A DNA stretch of 64,000 nucleotides from Treponema sp. (lineage in GTDB: Bacteria > Spirochaetota > Spirochaetia > Treponematales > Treponemataceae), in assembly GCA_024693715.1 (NCBI GenBank), contig JAILKS010000034.1, positions 62,001 to 126,000 of the forward strand. Reading direction: 5' to 3'. A program made the translations under genes and the position numbers. How positions within the stretch are numbered: position 1 is the stretch's first letter; the number at the start of each line of letters is the position of its first letter. Below, in pieces: positions 9,339-16,575 of this stretch. The notes under the pieces are model-generated. The model made no database searches. It had not been told where the DNA came from and saw only the letters and a program-made list of their open reading frames with translations.

Positions 9339-10924
9339 AAAAAATTTTTTGTTTAATATCAATTTCCGTTTTATTTGCTTCATGTGCTTCAACTTGGTTT
9401 AACAAAAATAAAAATGCTGATAAAAACAAGGAAGAAGGAACAGAAGAAAACATTCCTGTCTCATCCATCGAAATACCTCAAGCTCCGGAAGAAATTGAAG
9501 AGCCCCTTGTACGAGATTTAGAAACATCTTCACAAACAAATAATAAAGTGCAGGATAAATCATCACCAGAAAAAAATACACAAAAAACATCTGACATAAA
9601 ATCAAGTAATGTTAAAGCTGATAATACAAAAACAAACGAAGTAAAAACTGCAGATAATAAAACAGAAAAAACCGTCACTGATACAAAAAAAACACAAGCC
9701 TCTCCTTCATCTGCTAATAATACAAAAGCTTCAAATCAGACTTCTAACAGTAATTCAAAAACAACGAATCAGACAGCAGCATCAAGTTCAAAGACAACTA
9801 ATCAGACAGCAGCAAATAATAATAAATCAAATAATCCGCCAAATTATGCAAATCTGAATAATAAACAAAATCAGTCTGCAAAAAATGAAAGCACACAAAA
9901 AACACCTGACGTTTCAAACACAAAAACTGATGCAGCATCCCAGCCGGAAAAACAAAATACGTCTTCTTCTTCAAAGGATACGGTAAATAACAGGACAAAT
10001 GACAGTTATACAAAGATGACAGGAAAAGATTCCGGAACGACAAAAGGCAATGCAGAATATCCCGGTTTTGTAAAAGATGACATTGAACCTCCGAAAGAAG
10101 AAATGAACTATACACAGATTTACGAATCAAATGATTCGGCTGTTCCGTCAAGATCTGTAACTTTAAAACGAGGCGAACTTCTTCAGGTTATATATCCGGG
10201 TTCTGGATGGATTTATCTTGGTTCGTTATCTGAATATAACAATCTTGAAAGCCGGGGACGTAAGGTTGGCGATACACAGACAATATATACCCTGTATGCA
10301 AAGGATAAAGGAACTCAACTTCATCATTTTTACAAGACAGATAATCTTACCGGTAATTACATAGATGATTATCTTGAGGTTATTGTTCTGGATATAAAGG
10401 GTTCAATAACAACAAGCGTAAAAGCTCCTGATTATACAGGCTTTGTTCCAAAACAACCAGACAGACCGGCACTTGCTTCAACAAAAATTATTACAGATGA
10501 AAATCAACCCAAAAAAGATGAAATTGAAGTAATAAATGCCAATCAAAATGAAATACCGGATATTTCACAAATTATCGATGAAAAACCACAGGAAGAATCG
10601 ATACTCGAACAATCTGTTCAAATAAACACGGAAGAACTTTCTGCCAGTGAACTTTTGAAACTTACGAAGGAATACATTTCAAACAAGGATTACATCAATG
10701 CAAACAAGACCGTTAATCTTTTTTTAACAAAAGCTACTGACAGAACTGATGAAGGACTTTATCTCAAAGGGCAGATTCTTGAGGCAAACAGCAGCCTTAA
10801 GGATATAAAATCAGCTATTGAAACATACGAAAATCTTGTCCATAATTATCCTTCAAGTGCATTATGGGAAGATGCAAACAAACGAATAAAATATTTAAAA
10901 AGATTTTACATAGATATTTATTAA
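9335..10924 (+). CDS. Lipoprotein with low-complexity linker and C-terminal TPR-like domain
   Basis: A 529-residue exported protein. The signal peptide ends in a lipobox-like LFASC with Cys17 as the lipidation site. Residues about 25-245 are a Thr/Asn/Ser/Lys/Gln-rich linker that includes short repeats such as KTTNQTAASSS. A middle domain follows at about 260-360 (unrecognised, beta-rich by eye). The last 90 residues look like one or two TPR helices resembling YbgF/BamD-type lipoproteins (Y-x-NKDY-x-A..., then LKGQILEAN). The C-terminal similarity suggests a scaffold or assembly role at the envelope. It overlaps the small membrane protein by 4 bases; serS starts 24 bases later. Confidence 0.8.
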   Translation: MKKIFCLISISVLFASCASTWFNKNKNADKNKEEGTEENIPVSSIEIPQAPEEIEEPLVRDLETSSQTNNKVQDKSSPEKNTQKTSDIKSSNVKADNTKTNEVKTADNKTEKTVTDTKKTQASPSSANNTKASNQTSNSNSKTTNQTAASSSKTTNQTAANNNKSNNPPNYANLNNKQNQSAKNESTQKTPDVSNTKTDAASQPEKQNTSSSSKDTVNNRTNDSYTKMTGKDSGTTKGNAEYPGFVKDDIEPPKEEMNYTQIYESNDSAVPSRSVTLKRGELLQVIYPGSGWIYLGSLSEYNNLESRGRKVGDTQTIYTLYAKDKGTQLHHFYKTDNLTGNYIDDYLEVIVLDIKGSITTSVKAPDYTGFVPKQPDRPALASTKIITDENQPKKDEIEVINANQNEIPDISQIIDEKPQEESILEQSVQINTEELSASELLKLTKEYISNKDYINANKTVNLFLTKATDRTDEGLYLKGQILEANSSLKDIKSAIETYENLVHNYPSSALWEDANKRIKYLKRFYIDIY

Positions 10925-10948
10925 TCCGTCTAATCAAAGGGGGCAACA

Positions 10949-12226
10949 ATGTTAGACTATAAATTCATAAAAGACAATCTTGACGCAGTAAAACAGAATA
11001 TTATCAACAGAAATATGACTGCAGATGCAGATGCTGTAGTAAAACTTTATTATAAAAGAACTGAACTTGTAACAAAACTTCAGGGACTTCAGCAGAAACG
11101 AAATGAAAATGCAAATGCAATGAAGCAGAAGCTTGATAATGACAAACGACAGGAGCTCATTGCTGCCGGTAAAGCAATAAAGGAAGAAATATCTGCTGTT
11201 GAAACAGAAACTAAAGAAACTGAAAAAAAACTTGAAGAAGCAGCACGACAGATTCCTAATATGGTTCATCCTGATGTTCCAGTAGGTAAGCTTGATACAG
11301 AAAATCTAGAAGTAAAAGTTGTCGGTACTCCAAGAAAATTTGATTTTGAACCAAAGGATCATGTTGAACTTGGTGAATCACTTGATATAATCGACTTTGA
11401 CCGCGGAACAAAAGTTTCAGGACCAAAATTCTATTATCTTAAAAATGAGGCTGTTTTCCTCGAACAGGCCCTGATTATGTATGCTTTGAATACTTTAAGA
11501 AAGCATGATTTTAATATGTTCATAACACCTGATGTCGCTAAAGAAGATGTTCTTAAGGGAATCGGCTTTAATCCTCGTGGAAATGAATCAAACGTTTACT
11601 CAATCGAAGAAGAAGGGACATGTCTTGTTGCAACTGCTGAAATCACTCTTGGCGGTTATCATCAGGATGAGATTTTAGACAAAGCAAAGCTTCCGCTTCT
11701 TTATGGAGGATTAAGTCATTGTTTCAGACGTGAAGCAGGAGCTGCAGGTCAGTTCTCAAAAGGGTTATATCGTGTACATCAGTTCGACAAGGTAGAAATG
11801 TTTGCCTACTCTACTCCTGAACAGTCTGATGAGATTCACGAAAAGCTTCGTCAGATAGAAGAAGAAATATTTACAGGACTTGGACTTCCATTTCATGTTG
11901 TAGACACATGTACAGGAGATCTTGGTGCACCTGCTTACAGAAAGTGGGACCTTGAAGCATGGATGCCTGGACGAAACGGCGGTGAATACGGAGAAGTAAC
12001 TTCTACATCAAACTGTACAGATTATCAGGCAAGAAGATTGAACATTAAATACAAGGATGATGACGGAAAAAATAAATACGTTCACACCCTTAACGGAACA
12101 GCAATTGCAGTTGGACGAGCGATGCTTGCAATCCTTGAAAACTACCAGAATGCAGACGGTTCTGTAACAATTCCACCGGTACTTGTACCTTACTGTGGAT
12201 TTGATAAGATACTGCCAAAGAAATGA
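10949..12226 (+). CDS. serS: Seryl-tRNA synthetase
   Basis: Class II aminoacyl-tRNA synthetase charging tRNA-Ser. The N-terminal helical hairpin that grips the long variable arm covers about 1-110. Motif 2 appears as SHCFRREAG, the serine-site region contains GRNGGEYGEVTS, and motif 3 as GRAMLAILEN. The 425-residue length is normal. A GGGGG-type Shine-Dalgarno lies 7 bases before the ATG. The stop overlaps the ATG of the following transporter gene by 4 bases. Confidence 0.98.
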   Translation: MLDYKFIKDNLDAVKQNIINRNMTADADAVVKLYYKRTELVTKLQGLQQKRNENANAMKQKLDNDKRQELIAAGKAIKEEISAVETETKETEKKLEEAARQIPNMVHPDVPVGKLDTENLEVKVVGTPRKFDFEPKDHVELGESLDIIDFDRGTKVSGPKFYYLKNEAVFLEQALIMYALNTLRKHDFNMFITPDVAKEDVLKGIGFNPRGNESNVYSIEEEGTCLVATAEITLGGYHQDEILDKAKLPLLYGGLSHCFRREAGAAGQFSKGLYRVHQFDKVEMFAYSTPEQSDEIHEKLRQIEEEIFTGLGLPFHVVDTCTGDLGAPAYRKWDLEAWMPGRNGGEYGEVTSTSNCTDYQARRLNIKYKDDDGKNKYVHTLNGTAIAVGRAMLAILENYQNADGSVTIPPVLVPYCGFDKILPKK

Positions 12227-13287
12227 TGGAAAAAGACTATAGTAAACCAATCTTTTTTGTTCTCTTGTTTTTTGCATTTATCCTTATGGGATTCTTATGC
12301 AAGGTTTTGGCATCGGTTTTAATTCCGGTTGCAATTGCAATTTTAATGGCACTTGCCTTTTACCCCCTTGTACGCAACCTGGAAGTGAAGGCAAAAATCA
12401 ACTGGATAGCAGGCTCTCTGCTCACAGTTTTTGTAATTATTGTAGTCCTCTTTTTTGCTTCAGGCATTTTAGTAAAGGGCTTTTCTACAATTGCAAATGA
12501 ATACAGCAAGTATGAGACCCGCTTTATGTCAATCTACAAAATGATTGCCCAGCAGTTTAATCTTGCCATTGATGAAGAAAAAAGCTTTGCTACAAATATG
12601 TGGAATATTCTTGAAGTAAGAAAATATGTTCAGGACTTTGCCCTTGGACTTTCTTCCGGAGTTTTGAGTTTTAGTAAAAGCCTGCTGCTTATCTTAATTA
12701 TGTTTTCTTTTCTTTTGATAGAAATTAAAGGCTTTAAGCGCAGAATCACTAATGCAGTAAAAGACGAAAATAAGCAGACAATCCTTAATATTTCCCAGCA
12801 GATTGGTGAAGATGTAGTCCGCTTTCTTTCTATAAAGTTTTTTATTTCGCTGGCAACCGGTGTACTTGTTTATCTGGCAGCCCTTATAATTGGCCTTGAC
12901 TTTCCTATTGTATGGGCCTTTATTGCCTTTGTAATGAATTTTATTCCAACCTTTGGTTCAATTATCTCTACAATATTTACAACCATTTTTGCCCTGCTGC
13001 AGTTCTACCCTCATTACGGTAAAGTGATTTTCATATTCCTGTTTATGGTTGCCGTAAACTTTATTCTGGGACAGATTCTTGAGCCTCGTGTAGAAGGAGA
13101 ACGACTTGGACTTTCACCATTTGCAATCCTTGTAAGTCTTGCCTTGTGGGGTTATATCTGGGGCTTTATAGGTATGATTCTTGCAGTACCAATGATGGTA
13201 ATCATAAAGATTTTCTGCGATAACATTCCTTATTTGAATTTTGTTGCAGTGATTCTTGGTAATAAAAGAAGAATATCACACAAATAA
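12223..13287 (+). CDS. AI-2E family transporter (PerM/YdiK type)
   Basis: Integral membrane protein of 354 residues with paired N-terminal hydrophobic segments, a soluble middle and about five C-terminal segments, the layout of the AI-2E/UPF0118 family. Typical family stretches are visible, such as the PTFGSIIS region and the segment with ILEPRVEGERLGLSP. Members include the AI-2 exporter TqsA and Na+/H+ antiporters, so the substrate is open. The start overlaps the serS stop (ATGATGG; two adjacent ATGs). The 3' end overlaps the convergent gene by 12 bases. Confidence 0.9.
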   Translation: MMEKDYSKPIFFVLLFFAFILMGFLCKVLASVLIPVAIAILMALAFYPLVRNLEVKAKINWIAGSLLTVFVIIVVLFFASGILVKGFSTIANEYSKYETRFMSIYKMIAQQFNLAIDEEKSFATNMWNILEVRKYVQDFALGLSSGVLSFSKSLLLILIMFSFLLIEIKGFKRRITNAVKDENKQTILNISQQIGEDVVRFLSIKFFISLATGVLVYLAALIIGLDFPIVWAFIAFVMNFIPTFGSIISTIFTTIFALLQFYPHYGKVIFIFLFMVAVNFILGQILEPRVEGERLGLSPFAILVSLALWGYIWGFIGMILAVPMMVIIKIFCDNIPYLNFVAVILGNKRRISHK

Positions 13288-14196
13288 TCTCTTAGTTGCC
13301 TTTTCAAATAAGTAACGCAAATCCTCTTCCTGAAGAGTTGTGTAAACAAAATCAATACACTTGCGGCTTTTGTCATCATTTGTGTAAACGTTATTTACAA
13401 CGCAGGTAACAAAAATATCGCGCGAAAGAATAGGACTGTTTTTGATTGAAAAGCTCAATTTTAATCCATATTCATGTCCTGTCTCAAAATTATCAGATTC
13501 AATATCTGAAGACAAAACAATTCTCTCATGATCAACATATAGAATATTTAGAGGAAGAACTCTGTTTTCAATTGATTTAATTTTTTCTGCTTCTTTAAAA
13601 GTAAGATAATTACAGACAGGTATAAGCTGAATTCCTGTTCCTGCATTTTTTTCTTTTTTTGCAGCTTCAACAAATTTTTCAAGATAGTCCTTTGCGGCTT
13701 TCTGATTATCCAGTGGGATTGATTTCCACACCGGTCGTGAAAAAAGAGTCTCTTGCTCCCATGGAATGCAAAGTCTGTTTATATCTTTTTTTGAATTGTA
13801 CTCAAAATATAAAACTGCAGAAAAATCATAATCTATAGTTTCTTCTTCATCCTTTATACGATCAATTTTATCGGGAAGAAGAAGAACAAGACTGTCTTTT
13901 TCAGATTTCAATTCAGATATAAAAAATAATCCTACGTGATTAAAATAAAACTCTACCTTTACCGTTTTATTTTTATACTCCTTTACAATCTGCGGAGGAT
14001 TTTCAAGATATATCTTACCATTTTTATTTACTTTAAAATGCTCTGCCTTTAAAGCAACCGGAAAGATTTGAGATGAAACTGAATGAATTTCATCCTTATT
14101 CTCATCTGCCAGAGTAATTGTAACAGGAACATTACCGTCCATTAAATATTGTAAAACCAGCTCCCGTTCAATTCCAGATAATTTTTCATTCTGCAT
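13276..14196 (-). CDS. Unknown protein, possibly divergent PilZ-like
   Basis: A cytoplasmic protein of 306 residues with no signal peptide. The C-terminal 110 residues are beta-rich and end with CIDFVYTTLQEEDLRYLFE, which resembles the last strand and helix of PilZ domains. The diagnostic RxxxR and D/NxSxxG c-di-GMP motifs are not clear, so the call is weak. The start is the ATG at 14196, with GGTGGGA 7 bases upstream; a GTG at 14208 is also in frame. It begins 2 bases after the stop of the lipoprotein gene, so the two form an operon. If truly PilZ, it would fit with the EAL protein elsewhere in the window. Confidence 0.6.
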   Translation of the reverse strand: MQNEKLSGIERELVLQYLMDGNVPVTITLADENKDEIHSVSSQIFPVALKAEHFKVNKNGKIYLENPPQIVKEYKNKTVKVEFYFNHVGLFFISELKSEKDSLVLLLPDKIDRIKDEEETIDYDFSAVLYFEYNSKKDINRLCIPWEQETLFSRPVWKSIPLDNQKAAKDYLEKFVEAAKKEKNAGTGIQLIPVCNYLTFKEAEKIKSIENRVLPLNILYVDHERIVLSSDIESDNFETGHEYGLKLSFSIKNSPILSRDIFVTCVVNNVYTNDDKSRKCIDFVYTTLQEEDLRYLFEKATKRLFV

Positions 14197-14198
14197 AT

Positions 14199-14810
14199 TT
14201 ATTCCCACCTTAAGATATCAATCTGCTCAAAAAGATAATCAAAATCCCGTCTCGCAGAAATCTGAATATCAACTGAAAAATCAGTTCCAGTTAAACGTAC
14301 AGGCACTTGAATTAAATCAAAGCTTTCATCAAAACTACCGATTATGTATGATTTATATCCTTTATCTTTTTTAATTTCAATTAGATTCTGCTTAAAGAAA
14401 ACTGCATTAAATTTATAAGCATCAATAAAAACATCTTCCGGTATGGAATCAATATTTTTACAGAGTGCCGAGCAGAATTTATTTATATTAACCTTAAGCT
14501 TCTGAGGAATTTTTGAAACATCAAGATTTGCAAAACCAGGAATCGACGGATATACAGGAAGCTCTGATTCATTGATTATTGAAATAAGCGGCGGAGTAAC
14601 TTCAACATCCTGTTCAACATCAGACAAAGCAGGAACAGGATTTTTTAAAATCTGAGGATTAAGTTCCTTGGACCATATAACAGTCTTGCTTCGTTCTTCC
14701 AGTTGAGCTTTAAGAGTAGCATTTTCATCAAATGTTATTATTTTCTTGTCAGTTGAATTTTTACAGGAGATGAGGAAACACACAAGAAAAAAAACAAAAA
14801 TTTTTTTCAT
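14199..14810 (-). CDS. Lipoprotein of unknown function
   Basis: A 203-residue protein with a short signal peptide and lipobox LISC (Cys16), so it is probably lipid-anchored. The mature part begins with a charged stretch and shows no motif I recognise. A TATAAT sits 8 bases before the ATG with no Shine-Dalgarno, hinting at a very short leader, although no convincing -35 is present. It is followed at once by the PilZ-like gene. Confidence 0.75.
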   Translation of the reverse strand: MKKIFVFFLVCFLISCKNSTDKKIITFDENATLKAQLEERSKTVIWSKELNPQILKNPVPALSDVEQDVEVTPPLISIINESELPVYPSIPGFANLDVSKIPQKLKVNINKFCSALCKNIDSIPEDVFIDAYKFNAVFFKQNLIEIKKDKGYKSYIIGSFDESFDLIQVPVRLTGTDFSVDIQISARRDFDYLFEQIDILRWE

Positions 14811-14900
14811 CTGAAATAATTATATAATATTATTTAAAATAAAAAAAGACTTTGACTAATAAAGACCGGATCGACAGGGACAGTTTAGGTTTATCCGTCA

Positions 14901-14930
14901 AAAAATAAAAAAACCTGGCTTTTACCAGGT
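14901..14930 (-). terminator. Rho-independent terminator after tRNA-Val
   Basis: On the minus strand ACCTGG/CCAGGT forms a 6-bp stem (14913-14918 with 14925-14930) followed by a U-rich run (14901-14912). It sits 8 bases past the tRNA 3' end. Confidence 0.85.
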
Positions 14931-14938
14931 CTTCTTTA

Positions 14939-15012
14939 TGGGCAGTGAGAGGATCGAACTCCCGACATTCTGGGTGTAAACCAGACGCTCGTACCAGCTG
15001 AGCTAACTGCCC
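14939..15012 (-). tRNA. tRNA-Val (anticodon TAC)
   Basis: On the minus strand the acceptor GGGCAGT pairs with ACTGCCC, with an A discriminator at 14939. The anticodon stem TCTGG/CCAGA encloses a loop with TAC. A standard T loop TTCGATC is present. No CCA is encoded. It has its own promoter and terminator. Confidence 0.95.
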
Positions 15013-15033
15013 GTTCAAATTATTGATATATTA

Positions 15034-15062
15034 TTTATATCAAAAATCAAAAAACGTGTCAA
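15034..15062 (-). promoter_or_regulatory. Promoter of tRNA-Val
   Basis: On the minus strand TTGACA (15062-15057), 17-base spacer, TATAAA (15039-15034). The predicted start near 15027 is about 15 bases before the mature tRNA 5' end. Confidence 0.7.
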
Positions 15063-15092
15063 TAGCAAATAGCAAAAAATATAAAAATTACC

Positions 15093-15121
15093 TTGTCTCA
15101 CATCATGAGTTGTATTAAAAT
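15093..15121 (+). promoter_or_regulatory. Promoter of truB
   Basis: TTGTCT (15093-15098), 17-base spacer, TAAAAT (15116-15121). The predicted start near 15128 gives a leader of about 38 bases before truB. Confidence 0.5.
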
Positions 15122-15165
15122 AAAGCAATAAAATAATCAAAAAGTAGAATTATCCGGTAATTAAA

Positions 15166-16176
15166 ATGAACAGTGATGCCATTATTTTATTAGCAAAAAA
15201 ATCAGGACCAACCTCATTCGGTGCAATAAGCGATGTAAAAAGAGCTCTTGGAACGAAAAAAGTAGGACACACAGGAACTCTCGACAGCTTTGCACAAGGA
15301 CTTCTTGTTGTCTGTACAGGACGACTTACTAAACTGGCAGGTTACATCACCGCTTTTGATAAAAGCTATAGTGCAGTTATAAAATTTGGAGAAGAAACTG
15401 ATACTCTTGAATATACAGGAAACATAATCAGAAAAACACGCTGTCCGTCCCTGAAAGAGCTTACTGACGCAGTAAATACATTTACCGGTCCAATAACTCA
15501 AACTCCTCCTTTATTTTCTGCAATTCACATAGACGGTAAAAGAGCAAGTGATATTGCACGGCAAGGAAAAAATGTTCAAATGCCAGAACGGAATATTACT
15601 GTTTATAGTGCTCAAATAAAGGACACCTTGTTCAATGAGGATAATACTGTAAAATATGCTTTAATCGATTTTTCAGTTTCGAAGGGAACCTATATCAGAA
15701 GTCTTGCAAGAGACATTGCTGCTGCATGCGGTTCTTCTGCACATTTAATCGGCTTACACAGAACAAAGGTAGGCAGTTTTTCAATTGAAGCAGCCGCAGG
15801 ATATGAAAAGATTAAAAATTTTACGATAGATTCTGCAATTAATGAAATGAATGAAAATTTAAACAAAACAGATAAATCACAAAAAGAAAAACAAAATGAT
15901 AATGAAAAATTGAAAAAAGAAATTATAGACACCAGACAGGATTTTACTCAAGAATTATCTGTTTTATGCGGCTTCACAAATCTCACGCTTACCGATGATA
16001 AGGCACTAAAAGATTACTGTAACGGAAAACCCTTGCATTCTTCACTCTTCGATTTTAATCTTCATCAGCTTAAAAACAATTCTTTAGTTGCTGTTTTTGA
16101 TAAAAATAAAACCTTCCGTGGTCTTTTTAATAAAGACTCAGAAGGAAGGCTTCATCATAACTTCATAATTAATTAA
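15166..16176 (+). CDS. truB: tRNA pseudouridine(55) synthase
   Basis: Makes pseudouridine 55 in the T loop of tRNAs. The catalytic motif GHTGTLD carries Asp40. KSYSAVIKFG and the later GTYIRSLARDI segment are typical of TruB. At 336 residues it is longer than most; a Lys/Asn/Glu-rich insert at about 225-260 precedes a divergent C-terminal domain. It is normally found co-directional after rbfA, but here it faces rbfA with a 13-base gap and has its own promoter. Confidence 0.95.
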   Translation: MNSDAIILLAKKSGPTSFGAISDVKRALGTKKVGHTGTLDSFAQGLLVVCTGRLTKLAGYITAFDKSYSAVIKFGEETDTLEYTGNIIRKTRCPSLKELTDAVNTFTGPITQTPPLFSAIHIDGKRASDIARQGKNVQMPERNITVYSAQIKDTLFNEDNTVKYALIDFSVSKGTYIRSLARDIAAACGSSAHLIGLHRTKVGSFSIEAAAGYEKIKNFTIDSAINEMNENLNKTDKSQKEKQNDNEKLKKEIIDTRQDFTQELSVLCGFTNLTLTDDKALKDYCNGKPLHSSLFDFNLHQLKNNSLVAVFDKNKTFRGLFNKDSEGRLHHNFIIN

Positions 16177-16189
16177 AGTTTTATATGTA

Positions 16190-16573
16190 CTAATCTTTTT
16201 CTTCGGAAGATTCAGTCTTTTTCTGTTCGCGTTCAAGCTCATTCAGCTTTTGAACCATCTTAAAACCTTCCTTCATCCCTTCATCAATCTTAAATTGAAG
16301 TTTAGGAATCTGCCTGATTTTAAGTTTACCGGCAATTTCACGCTGAATAAAACCTGCAGCCGCATTAAGTCCGTCAACTCCAACTTTAAGCTGATGATCA
16401 GTCAGAAACGTAGATACATAAACCTTGGCATAACTAAGATCATTTGTAATTTCAACACGATTAATGCTTAAAAAAGTATTAACACGAGGATCTTTTACTT
16501 CACCACGAAGAATCAGCTGGGAAATTTCATCACGAAACTGATCATTCAGTCTCTGTAATCTGTATTGTCCCAT
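16190..16573 (-). CDS. rbfA: 30S ribosome-binding factor A
   Basis: A KH-fold protein needed for late 16S rRNA maturation and cold growth. At 127 residues it matches the family. The N-terminal pattern RLNDQFRDEISQLI and the central SYAKVYVSTF are typical. A charged tail follows the core. It starts 2 bases after infB and is the last gene of the rimP-nusA-infB-rbfA operon. Confidence 0.95.
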   Translation of the reverse strand: MGQYRLQRLNDQFRDEISQLILRGEVKDPRVNTFLSINRVEITNDLSYAKVYVSTFLTDHQLKVGVDGLNAAAGFIQREIAGKLKIRQIPKLQFKIDEGMKEGFKMVQKLNELEREQKKTESSEEKD

Positions 16574-16575
16574 TA

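Noticed and set aside
15061-15080. Short AATAGCAA direct repeat before truB
   Set aside because: Two imperfect copies in AT-rich DNA; no sign of an operator or attachment site.
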